NCBI RefSeq assembly: GCF_029227915.1
Contig: NC_079875.1
Location: forward strand, 19,337,001-19,401,000
Direction: 5' to 3'
Length of the DNA: 64,000 bases
Source of the DNA: Hydractinia symbiolongicarpus
Taxonomy: Eukaryota > Cnidaria > Hydrozoa > Anthoathecata > Hydractiniidae
Position 1 is the stretch's first letter. Each line of letters starts with the position of its first letter. Below are positions 1 to 13,400 of this stretch, piece after piece. Made by a program: the position numbers and the translations under genes. The notes beneath the pieces were generated by a model. It did no database searches and was not told the DNA's origin. It worked only from the letters and a program-made list of their open reading frames with translations.

Positions 1-194
1 TTTTATCACATTTTTTGTGACTTAAAAATACAGTTGCATTTCATGATTTTCTGTGCCCTGTCAAGTTTATCAGCATGTCTTTATTTGAACAGTCAGCTTT
101 TCTATTTGCAGCTATTCTTAAGAATAGAAATAAGCTGTTTTAAAACTATAAAAGTGTATAACATGCCTAAGAAACTTCTTTGGGTATATCTTAG

Positions 195-1455
195 GTTCGT
201 TGTGTAGCTGGTATTACAGCGGCCGATGCAGCAGCCGAATCAGGTGATGTTATAGCCCAACAGCAATCTCGAACGCGTGCAAGAACACTTACCAAAACCC
301 ATAGCAACTTATCCGAATATTCTGCAAGTCCAACAGAGGTATACTTCGAAGAAATTAACGATTCAGGTAAAAGTCAATACTATCTGCAACAAAAAATGTT
401 TATCCTTTGAACTTTTACAGCAGAATTTCCTTTCATAGATTTAGTTATTTATATTTATTTTTCGTGATTTACAGGGCCTGACATAGATGTAGTTCCTCCA
501 TTAAAACTAACAACATTACTTGCAGCTGATAAAGATGAAAGTGGAATAAAGTACAGTGAACTTAGTCAAGGTATCAACTCATTTCTTGATCACAACTTTT
601 TCCAGATTTAAAAGTGAAAATTTACATATTTTTTTTCGTATCCATGAGCACTTATGCTAAAGATATTTTTACAGTATTCCTAGAAATAAAATTTCAGCTT
701 AATTTTTTTGTCCAAGTTGTTTCTCTTATCAAAGAATGGTTTAAATACTTGTAGAAGAATATAGTTTTGTTCAAAATGTGTTCAAAACTTCATGTTTATA
801 AAATATAATGTTATATACCTTTTACATTAGAAAATGCTGCTAATGATAAAGCTACAGGAATGGCGAATAGTGCTGTTTACTATGGCCTTGCTCAAGCACA
901 CTTGTTGACAGCCAATCTGTCTAGAAAAGAACTGCCTGGCTTGACAAGTCAAGAACAGATGTACCTGTTAACACTATCTGATACGATTGCTTCTACAAAG
1001 TTCGAGTTAGAAAGAACTGTGGATGACACAGATGTGAGGCCTAAATTTTCCCAGCAAGAAAGTTTAGGTAAGAGTAACAGAAATGCTTCTTTACTCTGAC
1101 AAAAGCTTTGGGAGATCGAAATAAATGAGAATCCACATTATATAGCTATGTGATGTGCATTGTAAATTAAGTTGTAATGTGTCAAATTACCATTACATTA
1201 GGTATATCTAAGAGAATTGTTTCACAAGCCACAATGTAAATCTTTTGTTACAATTTTTTTTGTTTTTTAGACACAGGGTTTTCCGCACTAAGTGGTGGCG
1301 GAGGTGGTTATGCGACTACAGGTGCCACTGGTGTTGGTTCTTTTGGTAGTGAATTGATAGATGATTGTGGCTTGCGATTTTTGCTGTCTGTTCGACACCA
1401 TATGGCATTAATGAAATCGCTTTCACAAAGATTACAAGCTGCAATGAAGGAAAAG
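195..1455 (+). CDS. DMXL: DMXL exon cluster 1 (four exons)
   Basis: Exons 195-366, 475-570, 831-1067 and 1271-1455. The internal junctions are phase 1 and the last exon ends in phase 0. The first two exons encode an Ala/Gln/Thr-rich linker. The third has SRKELPGLTSQEQMYLLTLSD, like the conserved 'LPGL..EQM.LL.L.DT' stretch before the Rav1p C-terminal domain. The fourth carries a Gly/Ser-rich segment followed by DDCGLRFLLSVRHHMALMKSL minus its last residue here, the start of the conserved domain. Bases 1-194 look like intron ending in the acceptor ATCTTAG. The short introns (108, 260 and 203 bp) contrast with the 4.6-kb intron that follows. Confidence 0.85.
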
Positions 1456-4400
1456 GTATAATATGGTCTAAATGCCCAAAAGTAGTCTTTAATGCAAGTG
1501 ATAATAACGCAAAATATTTACCTGAAGAAAATTATAACCAATGTGATCAGCTCATTTTTATCTTGGTATCAATAATTATGTCAATTTCTTGCGCATGTGT
1601 ATTGAGAATAGTGTTCCTTACAAGTGTTAAAAACTACTTAAAAGTTTCCTTGCTGGTCTGCTTCTCCAAAACAAACTTTTTCAATTTCTGATCAACTAAA
1701 ACATTTTCAATTGGGTTCAAGTCTAGACTACGTGTTGCTGTGTGTAGCACTGTTGCTCCCTGGTGCTCCATTTCGCCCCAGTTTTTGACTGAATCTCCAT
1801 CTCCTCGCGCCTGAGGGAACAAAATTTAGAAATAAATAAATGAATAAACGAAAAAAGCTTTTTTTTCAAGAAAAAACATTTTTTATATTAAAATATATAA
1901 ATAATACGAAAACACTTTCTTTTTTTAAGTTAAAAAAATCTTCCTTTTTTGAAAATCTTTTTTTTTTCTGTGGCACCTGAATATCGAATCAATCAATCAT
2001 GTGAAAAGTATTATCTGTTCGGCATTTTATTCAAAATTCTGCGCAAAAATGAGGATGTTACAAAAACAATGATGGCGGAATATGTTCCACATGTGACAGC
2101 TGCAATTACGTTTTTTGTCAGGAGATTTACAGTTTGACGAAATTATATGGAATTTGGCATTAATATACTTAGAGTACTTACAAGTGCATCAGGTCATCAG
2201 GTCACTACAAAATACTTAAGAAGAACTACTGAAACATATTTGTGGAGGTGGTGACAAAAGCAATGCTTACATCAGTCCTACAGCTGCGACTGGTGAGGTT
2301 GGCAGACCAAAGTATGAAGTGCCAAAAGAGCTGGTCATTAGCTTGAGAAAGATCGGATATCAATGGAAGGACATAGCTCAGATGCTTAATATTAGTACCA
2401 AATCACTCCGTCGTCGTCGTAAACAATACGATTTTTCTTTTGGCGAAGCAGAATATTTAGACTCAATAACTCGATGAAATAATTCTAGCAGTGCTTTTTA
2501 TACACCCAAATTGAAAGAATAGCAATAAGTGCAATTACCAGCAAACATATTAGTGTGAAAACAATTTGCGACAATCAATCATGAGCAGGGTGATGAGACA
2601 AAGGAATTGTATACAAAGAAGGAGGTACAATGTGAAATCGCCAAATTCGTTGGGTTAAGTAAGTTTACCTAATTAAAAAACGGTGTTTGCGTTATGCCAA
2701 TATTCATTTCTTGAAATATTCTTTTAATATTGTGTTTCACGGATGTATAGTTACTCGAGATGAGTAACAATTCTTAGATGTAATTTGAATAACAGAAGCG
2801 CTACTGTATTAGATCTATTTCTGGAAGCTATTAGTAAATACAATGTCCGTAGGAGAATTCGCACTGGCCACGGTACAGAGAATATTGAATTGGCACGATG
2901 GATGCTCGGACACTTTGGTGTGGCCAGTAAGCCCGTCATACTTTGACTATCAGTGCATAATCAAAGAATTAAAAGGCTTTGGCGCGACTTGGTCATACAG
3001 GTGGTTAATTACTTTAAAGGCTTTTTTTATTTCATGGAGCAGCAATACATGTTAGACCCCATAAATGATGTAGATTTGTCATTTTTTGCCCAGAATTATT
3101 TGTGCTTGCGAGCAATTTGCGAAGCAATGGAATAATAATCCTTTTATCAACGGAAGGCAATTGAACGCCGTATCAGTTGTGGACTCAAGGTATGTATATG
3201 AACTGGCATTCTTCTGATAACGGTTTGAACAGATAATGAAGGAAGATGAAAACATTGGTACACATGGATTCGAACTTGATAGACCAGCTCCTTTAATAGA
3301 TTTGGCCAATAACATAGATGTTCCTAAGATAGCTCTGGACCTACCATACAATTTCATGCAAAATATCGACCCACTTTCTGAAGACAACCATCACGGAAAT
3401 TTAGGTACATCCAAGCCCGGGGATTATTATCACATGTGCTATGATACGTTCGAATACCAAATAAACGATTATAAAAGCTCTCGGGATAGAACATGCGGAC
3501 AAAAAAATAACGTGGATGGTGGGTTGGCGTTTATTTGCCACTCAATAGTAATATAAAGGGAGTGTGTAAACTTAACAAGTTGGTAATTTTTAACATAGAC
3601 AGAAGAATTTATTAAAAATGTATTTAGTGTAACAAAGAAATACAGTAATCAAAAGTTATACATTTACTCGTATGAAATAACCTTAGTAATTACTAAACAA
3701 ACAAAACATAGCAACCTACATCTTGTTTAGTAACGTTAAAGCTTCATGCAAGTGCTTCAATCTTTTTAATTTTAAGCCTCCTATTGTTAGCATTAAAAAA
3801 ATTAAGTTAGGTGGAAATCAGTCTTCTTTTTATATAACAAAATGTAAACAAAAACTGCATGTGTTCTGAAGTAGTGTAAAACGAAACATAACCTTAGCAT
3901 ATAATATAACATGATATAAAATAACAGAAAATAATCTTTTTAAACTTCTAGCTATCTTTCAGGGAGACAAAACTTATAAACGTCCGAAACTTTGTAATCG
4001 CCTTTTTTAAATCGTTATATGTATCATAACATGCAACATGCATCAGGAAATGGTTTACACTTGAAGAAGATAGATCAGCTTGCAAACAGTATTAAAACTA
4101 CAAATTATGAGTTTAGTCCTATAACAAAATTGGAAAAATTTGCTACAAGTGAAATTCAAAAGTAAAATAATAAATAACACATAATTCAGTAACTTAGGAA
4201 TATACAAAATACCTTCATTAACTATAACTTCATTGCCGTTTGCTGAAAGACACAAAAAATATGACACAAAATGGTATAAAATTTGTAGATACGAAAATAG
4301 CATCCTTACAAATTTTAGTGGTGGATTGCATGAATTCAAAACCTTCTCGCATTTGCTCTGTTTCTTTGTGTCTCATTTTAAAGATACAATATATAGATAC

Positions 4401-7400
4401 AAAGCTGTGACCTTAGTCTTAGTTGTTAGTCTGTTCTAGAAATAATAAATAGATATTCTCCTGTAAAAAGCAATGATGAATCTAGTTTAAGGTTTTAGTT
4501 TTCAACCGTAATTCAAAAATGACATTACATAGGCTACGAAAAATAGCTGTTACCCATACTACCTCTTTGGGAAAAAATTATACACTGTAGTTATTGCTAC
4601 TTGGTTTCAAATAGCTAGCGAGCTATAAGCTACACAAAAACCAAAAAAATGAAAGTGGTGGTAAAATAAAAGATCAAGTTTTAGAGTGAATGTACAGCAT
4701 CTTCAACATTATTAGATTCAATGTTGTGGCTGGGCTTCCTTTTGTGTTGTTTCAAAGCACGAACAAGGTTGCTTTTAACGCCTTTAAGTGCAGAGCTCGT
4801 GTTTTTTTCTTTCTGCGCCATTTTAGGACTGCAGCATGGGAGCGAACAACGTAATATTTTACAGAACAGGTTACGCTCGTGTCAAACAAAAATGATTGAT
4901 TGATTAGGGCATGACGAAAAAAAAATCTTCTCCAATTTTTTTTGGATTTTTTTTCAAAAAAATGAATAATAATGTAAATCAACTTGTTTTTATATCTTTT
5001 ATTTTATTTGCTTTTTTTATTATCATTTTTAAAAAAGTTCAGAAAAATATTTTTTTAATTTTGTCCCTCAGGCGCGCCATACCATCTTGCCAAAATAATT
5101 TTTTTATTCGGGTTTACATTATTCCATAACTTATCTTTGAAAATGTGTTTAACGAAAAAATAAGGTCCATTCTTCTTTTCATTTAGTATAAAACGAAGTC
5201 TGTACTCGATATTTAAAGCAACGAGATGAAATTTTTTTTTATAAAAACCTTTATTTCGTACAACAACGTATACATCTTTCAGGCAACATCTTTTCATACT
5301 GTTGCATATTATAACCCCTTTACATAAGTCGTACATAAGCAAATACAACTGATACTTTTACTGGGATTCTCACCTTTTTGCCATATTGACTTTAATTTTC
5401 CTTTATTAACCTAAAAATTTTTGGGGAAAGATTTTAGTGCATCACATTAAAATTGTGGTCTCATATACATTCTTAAAACCTTGTGGCAATACTTTAAAAA
5501 GACAGCATATCTCGTTGATTACACTATTTCTAAATAGCAAAATTTTTAGACAACCCCGGACACAATATTAGTTGGGTTTGGAACAGCACACATGTTATAA
5601 CCCCCTTCCCCCAATTAATGTTGACACAATACATTATTCTGCTTAAAATCCAGCATACAGAACCCACCACATTTAAAAAGGAGGAGAGGGGGGAAAAGGA
5701 TCATATTTTGGCATTCTTTCTACTAATTTAGCCGGGATTGAAGCCATCTGTCTTTTCAGTCCAAATAAATGCTTTTGCAAGGCACAATCTTGACAATTCA
5801 AAATTTCTATAACAAGTCAACAAAAATTCAAAGGTGATGCTGTCGCGTAGTGTATGGATTTATGACGTCTAAACCTCCGTCATTTGTGCAGCCCTTTTCA
5901 ACAGCTTTAATTATCCTTGTTCTTGAAATGTTTGTACACGTTGCATGCGAAAGTTTCAACAGGTAAAATCAAATTGTGACATTTTTGGTTGCAACGTATC
6001 GTTCTACATCTATCTGACTTTAGACCTGAATTTTTAAATAAGCTGCAATGTCTTAGAGTCCGCCTTTCATGTTTTAAAAATTTGCAAATATTCTATTTAG
6101 GGTATGATGTCATCAGAATTTTGTTGGGCATTCCACTCAGATTGCAAGGAGGAATTGTTGGCAATGATCCCTGGTATGTCTCGAAACGAGCCTACGTGGG
6201 CAGAGTTAAGAGCGCATGGCATTGGCTGGTGGGTTAGAAGTAATGATCTCCTTCGTAGAACTATTGAAAAGGTAATCCATTGTGACTTCGATTGATGAAT
6301 AACAGTGTCACTTCGACTACTCAGCTTTACGATAACTTTGGCAGTATGCCAAAGATGTGTAGTATTGTTTTTAAAGTTGATAAATTCCACAAAATAAATA
6401 AATTCCACAATGTTTTTTTTTTTTTGCCTCCTATGTTTAAATATAATATTTGGTTGGGTATTTAAATCTTGTTTTGTGCTGGTGCTATTGTTTTTAGAGT
6501 TTAAGTATTTGTCAAATGCTTTGCGTTAAAGTTATATCTTTTTTGTTTAGGTTGCGAAGACTCATTTCCAGTTAAAGAAAGATCCAATAGACTGCGCTAT
6601 TTTTTACTTGGCCATGAAAAAGAAGACTCTCCTCTGCGCCCTTTACAGGTACCTTTATCATATTTAAGGATTCAGTATGATCAAAATTTATTACGTTTTT
6701 TCCGCAGTTTCTGTATAGATTGTCAGGCCTGTTAATGCAATAGTGTAATTTCATATTGAAGAGAAGCTACTGTGTAATTTCATATTGGAGAGAAGCTACT
6801 GTGTAATTTCATATTGGAGAGAAGCTACTGTGTAATTTCATATTGAAGAGAAGCTACTGTGTAATTTCATATTGAAGAGAAGCTACTGTGTAATTTCATA
6901 TTGAAGAGAAGCTACTGTGTAATTTCATATTGAAGAGAAGCTACTGTGTAATTTCATATTGGAGAGAAGCTACTGTGTAATTTCATATTGGAGAGAAGCT
7001 ACTGTGTAATTTCATATTGAAGAGAAGCTACTGTGTAATTTCATATTGGAGAGAAGCTACTGTGTAATTTCATATTGGAGAGAAGCTACTGTGTAATTTC
7101 ATATTGAAGAGAAGCTACTGTGTAATTTCATATTGAAGAGAAGCTACTGTGTAATTTCATATTGGAGAGAAGCTACTGTGTAATTTCATATTGGAGAGAA
7201 GCTACTGTGTAATTTCATATTGAAGAGAAGCTACTGTGTAATTTCATATTGAAGAGAAGCTACTGTGTAATTTCATATTGGAGAGAAGCTACTGTGTAAT
7301 TTCATATTGAAGAGAAGCTACTGTGTAATTTCATATTGAAGAGAAGCTACTGTGTAATTTCATATTGGAGAGAAGCTACTGTGTAATTTCATATTGAAGA

Positions 7401-10400
7401 GAAGCTACTGTGTAATTTCATATTGAAGAGAAGCTACTGTGTAATTTCATATTGAAGAGAAGCTACTGTGTAATTTCATATTGAAGAGAAGCTACTGTGT
7501 AATTTCATATTGGAGAGAAGCTACTGTGTAATTTCATATTGGAGAGAAGCTACTGTGTAATTTCATATTGAAGAGAAGCTACTGTGTAATTTCATATTGA
7601 AGAGAAGCTACTGTGTAATTTCATATTGGAGAGAAGCTACTGTGTAATTTCATATTGAAGAGAAGCTACTGTGTAATTTCATATTGAAGAGAAGCTACTG
7701 TGTAATTTCATATTGAAGAGAAGCTACTGTGTAATTTCATATTGGAGAGAAGCTACTGTGTAATTTCATATTGAAGAGAAGCTACTGTGTAATTTCATAT
7801 TGGAGAGAAGCTACTGTGTAATTTCATATTGAAGAGAAGCTACTGTGTAATTTCATATTGAAGAGAAGCTACTGTGTAATTTCATATTGAAGAGAAGCTA
7901 CTGTGTAATTTCATATTGGAGAGAAGCTACTGTGTAATTTCATATTGGAGAGAAGCTACTGTGTAATTTCATATTGAAGAGAAGCTACTGTGTAATTTCA
8001 TATTGGAGAGAAGCTACTGTGTAATTTCATATTGGAGAGAAGCTACTGTGTAATTTCATATTGAAGAGAAGCTACTGTGTAATTTCATATTGGAGAGAAG
8101 CTACTGTGTAATTTCATATTGAAGAGAAGTTACTGTGTAATTTCGTTTCGTTTTTGTTTTTTTTTAGAAAATTATGATCCTGCGTACATTTTCACTATAT
8201 TTTAAATGTTTTTGTTTTGTTTTTCTTAAATATACAAGGCAAAATAGGTGATTTAAACGTATGTTTTATTTCAGGGGCATTTGGTGAATAAGGTGATCAT
8301 AGTGTCCCCCACTCCTTCAAGACGAAGCCTTCCTGCAGTGGTAGCATTCCCCCTCAAACAATAACATTTAAGTTTTAAGTAAATCTGAATTTAGTTGTAT
8401 GTTCATCAGTGTCCGCCAATGCATCCAATGTTTATTTTTGGTAATGATGAAAAACATTAATTCTTGAAAAATAAATAAAAAAGAAGACAATTGGTTAAAG
8501 GAAAGCAATGTAATTGTAGTTATACGAAATTGATTTCTCTCTTCAACCAGGCTTTTTTTTTGCCGTTAGAGGAGAATATACAGCATTCAGCATGCTACAT
8601 GGAATGAAAGGCCCCTTATTTATTTTACCGTTTTATTTCAGGTCAATGCGAGATGCAAAAATGTCAGCATTTTTTAGCAATGACTTCACACAAGAAAGAT
8701 GGCGAAAGGCAGCATTAAAAAACGCCTACGCACTGCTTGGTAAGCAAAGATTTGTGCACGCAGCTGCTTTCTTCTTGCTTGCAAATGCATTATGGGATGC
8801 TGTAGAGGTATGGCCGAATTATTTTTTATTTTTACTATCATTTAGCAATGAAATATTATTTAATGACAGGCAGACTAACTTTTAGACCATCTTTATTTTT
8901 GACCATCTTTATTTTTGACTCAGTTATTTAAAAAGGACGTAAGTCTTCTTCAAAAATATATTTTACTAATCAACACACACACAATGTAAATTCCAACTGC
9001 AAACGTTACACACCATGTGAGAGCAGAACTTACCAACCCTCTTTGTTGCATCATACATATCTTATACTCTAATTTATGGCATATATATAACTGCGTGTTT
9101 TCTTTTATTTTTAGGTCTGCGTAAATCGTTTAGGAGATATTCAGCTGGCGCTAGTCATATCTAGGTTACATGAGAGCAACACAGAAGTCCATAATAAAAT
9201 TTTAAGACAGTATGTTTTGGATAAGCAATTTCAAAGAAGAGGTGACGATGTTGTTTTATCAGTCTTGTTTTTCATAGCAACATTCCAAATTTGTATATGT
9301 AACGCTTGGTTATCAAATCTACATTCCTGCTGAAGCTGGGATGGAAATTTAAATCTATAGTTTACACATTGAGCATGTACACTATAAGGAAATTTATTTT
9401 GCTGAGGAAATAGTCGGGCCAGTTCATATGTTGATAGAATAAAGTAAGATGTCGGCTAAATTAACCAAGCTAGTTTACCTTTATGCGATCAACAACTACG
9501 AGAATATTTTTTTAATGTGTGTTTGTGTTAGCGTGTGATGTTTGTGTTGTCTTCTAGACCCCTTTCTTGGAAGCATGGCGCACTGGATTCTTAAAGAATA
9601 CAGTGAATCGCTGGAGATACTTCTTGTGCCAGTTAAAACAGATGAGGAGCATAAACAGAGTGGTGCTGACTACCCTGCGATATTCAATTTCTACCACTAT
9701 CTGCGGTACCACCCACTTCTCATACGACGTCACTACACACAACACAAAGGTATTCAAATCGCAGACGGGTTAGTCCAAAGTAAGAACCATATTGAGGATC
9801 TTCACATGCTGGAACGGAAGCTCTATTTCCGTACAGCTAGTTCTCATTTAAACTCTGGTTTACCTGACATTGCCCTTGAGGTGATCCTTATGTTACCGAA
9901 ATACGGGGAAGGGAATGAGGCATTAACATCCGCGGAGGATGTGAACAAGGAGAAGAAGCAGACTGAAGATATGATCATCACTGGGACGTTTTCTGATTTT
10001 AAAAACGACAACGTAACTCGTCTTACCAACGGCTATGACGAACGTTTAAATGGTTATTTAGTTGGTAGCTCTTCACTTAGCGTTGGTGGTAGCTCTGCGG
10101 TAGACTTAAACTTTACCACCAATCGATTTGCAGACTTAGATGAAGAGTATAAGATCGGCATTGGACTTAGCGACGACAGCGACAGTGACGAATCAGAAAA
10201 AAAGGAAGATGTGGAAAACAAGGAGGACATTGCAGAGCTCTCGAAGGCAGCTACAACAATAGATAACGTCGAAAAGGGCGGACCTCGTGTTAAAGACGAC
10301 ATGTTTGATATAGTTGCACTAAATCTGAAATACACATGCATCATACGTTGTTTAATTGACGAACTCATAGCGCTGCCAGCGATGTGTTTACAACACAATT

Positions 10401-13400
10401 TAAAACTGCGAACTTCGTTGAACTCTTTGCTGGAAGAGGAGCTGAATTTTCTGCATAATTACTGCGATTATGGACATAATGACAATAACGATGATAAAAC
10501 CCGCTTTAATATTTCTCTGATACAACAGCAAATGGAAGGTCTGTGAAAGTTATTTAAAAGTTACCTAGATAAGACTGTTTTAGCGATTATTTAACTATTG
10601 AGTGCCATTAACGGGATTTGATCTTTGGAAATCGTGCTATTACTGTTATGCAATAAAATTATATAAAAAAATTTAAACAGGAAACTCGCGGTATAAATTT
10701 AACTGTGTGCTGTGTACAGTAGTTTAATATCATGATTGGATAAATTTCAAAGTACCTAAAGCATCTATTTGATATAGCTCAACCTATCTGTTTGTAAGCC
10801 AAAATAGTAGCTGCGAGTAACGACAAGCCAATGTTTGCAGATGTTCTCGATGCGCTAAGGATATAATAATAGCCGTCGTGATAACATTGCACGAAATCTT
10901 TAAACTATGCCACGGGTGGATTCCCGTAGATTTTCTACTGGCTAAAGACTAGTGTAATATATTATCATTGCGCTATAGTCCGTTTATTCGTACTCTTCTT
11001 TTTTTAGATATGAAGAAAATGCAACGGTCTGCTTCAATTGTAAGCCAAACCTCTTTCGACTCTGAAGGCTTGTCGCTCGGCGAGAAAGTTGAGAAAGTTG
11101 CTCTCCATTCTGAATGGTTGAAACGAAACCAGCAAATATTGACGTGTTTGTACGAACATTGTTCAATGGTGGGCACAGGAGATGCAGAAATCCCCGGTTT
11201 GTGAAAACTTTATTTTTTGTATCATGAAAATTGAATTCTGCTGAATTCATGTTTCAGTTTCTTAATATTTTTTTAGTTCGGGTCTTGTATGTGAAATAAT
11301 GTGTGAATATTTGAACAAAATGTTCATGATGTCTGCTTCGGTTTTTTATGTAGCATTCTTCTTTTTTCGGTATAATGTCTTATTCTCAACTCCAATTATT
11401 TTTCTCTCGCAATTTAAGAAGATTATCGTGGTTCAATATGTCAGGTAGATTTCTCTTAAGGTGTAGGCATACCGTGTAACAACACCCTTGTTATGCAAGA
11501 ATAATCATCTGACTTTCACGAATGTACCTGAAATTTATTTCCAGCTATCTGTTTGGAGCTTCTACTGCTGCTTCATGAGATCGAAGACCACCGGGTGTTA
11601 TCATCACCATTGACATCTATTTCTGCCGGACCAAGTGTCCCACCTCTTCTACTGGCATCAATGGCTTCCTTCTCCCTCGTTGCAAGCCCAACTGCATTCT
11701 TGCAGTCCATGACGCACGATCTGCTGCAAACTGTGATCGATTTACCATCTCTACCCACGCCGAAAACTCCTGTCACCAGACTAGCTGATTTAGAAAACCT
11801 GTTGTGTTCGTTGTCTTCTTGCGTATACCACAGCCTTTGTGGTGGAGAAGATGATAAACTACTGGCCAGTGTCAGACGAGGTGAAACACAGCTTGTTGGA
11901 AAACAATTGAAAGATGGTAAGCTTCTTGGATCATTTAATCTCCTGCGTTGTTCGTTTACGTCAAATGTTTATTTTCGCTCTACTAATATAATAAACGTTT
12001 TTGTAAAATTGAAGGGATTGTGCCGGAAATATCTGCAATTTTTAATTTATAGAAGAAATTACCAGATGAATCAAACTGTTCTTTTTTAAATGTGAAGTAA
12101 ATTCTAACCATTCCCACCTCTCTAGTGTAATTTTACCGTAATTCGATCCTGTGTGATATTGAATAGGATTATTTATGTTAACGCTTGCACTTTTTTTAAA
12201 GGGAAATTAGTACGACTCCCATACGGGTGTGTAGACGTTGATCTTGATGCTACCTCGTCGCCTTCTCAGTGGCCTGGTGTGAAGTTCTTTCTCTCCATCC
12301 TCACTGCAAGCAACAAAGACGGCTCACATAACATCAAGTTGCTTCTCTGCGAAGCAGCCGTCGGTGTTTATTTAGGCCTTTTGGTTAGCTCCTGTTCAAG
12401 GTTGGCCTGCAATAACCTATATCGTCTTGTGCAAAACAACTTAACGGAGGATATGTGGAGCTTAGTTTTTGGAGGTGGTACGAAGATTGTTGTACCAGCT
12501 CCAGACAGTGTTGATAAGGCACCTCAAAAGGAACTTTCTCCGAAGGCTGACCGCAAGCACGATACAGCTCGGATGAAATGGAATTATAAACTGCTGGGTA
12601 AGAAAGCTCCATCGGTGCAGCACGCTGATGAAAGTAGAAAGTTAATGCGACACGAGGTGTTTATTCAGCCTCGGATGTCTTTGTCGGATTATTTTCTGAG
12701 AAAGGTTCGTTTGATTTTGTCAGTGCCTGTGCATGCATTTCATTGCCTCAGTTTATATAAGATTATTTTTTAAGGTACTGAATTGGTTCTTTTCGTTTAT
12801 TTAATTTTCTGTGAATGTTACCGTGGTTTACTCGCCTTTCCATTATTTTCCCATCGTTTTAGCCGTCATCAAGCACTATATTTAAGTACGATTCGGAAGA
12901 AGAAGAAAGCGACGAGGAGGGGGAGAGCGAGACGCTAGATTTGGAAGACACTACGATTGAGGACGACGGTTTCGTCGACGAATCTCACATTCAAAGACAG
13001 GAGGAGGAGAACAGAAAGAAGAAAGTAAAGTTGACCGAGCATTTCAACAGTTCTTCGTACCCGTGGTTGATCATGCAGTTGTCGCTGGTTAAAATAGCTT
13101 CTGTGAATATAAATTTGTTTCTTTCTACCGCTGGGTTAGATATATCTGGTAAGTTGTGGCGTTTTGTCTAGAATCTGCAAGCATGCTTTGCTATTCTTGA
13201 CCCTCATCACAAAATGTTTTTTAGAAAATGTGTATTTTTGTTCTTTTGTCCATTATTTTTCTTACTATTTTTTTTTTTTTTTTTGACCATTTCCCTGACC
13301 TGTGTATATTTAAGATTTCGGATTACATCCGAGATCTTATTAAAATGGACGGTCTTTTTCTTCTCCTCCTTCTCCTTCTACGACCGATTTTTTAACCGAT

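Larger units (their letters stand above)
1456..6100. other. 4.6-kb DMXL intron with transposon relics
   Basis: Bounded by the donor GTATAATA and the acceptor TTCTATTTAG. It holds a Tc1-type transposase scrap (1634-1822, minus), a degenerate integrase-like relic (about 2080-3450, plus) and an inverted repeat pair (1806-1826 and 5057-5076) that brackets that relic. From 3560 to 6100 I see only AT-rich non-coding sequence with poly-T runs and no recognisable coding domain. Confidence 0.7.

Noticed and set aside
4055..5348. ORFs of 60-97 codons in the 4.6-kb intron
   Set aside because: AT-driven open frames rich in Phe, Ile, Lys and Leu; no domain and no repeat evidence.
6742..8144. CRISPR-like array of 29-bp direct repeats
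   Set aside because: The repeats are contiguous with no spacers, there are no cas-like genes, and the context is a eukaryotic intron; it is a minisatellite.
9554..10398. Minus-strand and shifted ORFs over the large DMXL exon
   Set aside because: The exon is covered by a strong DMXL frame; the others are shadows.
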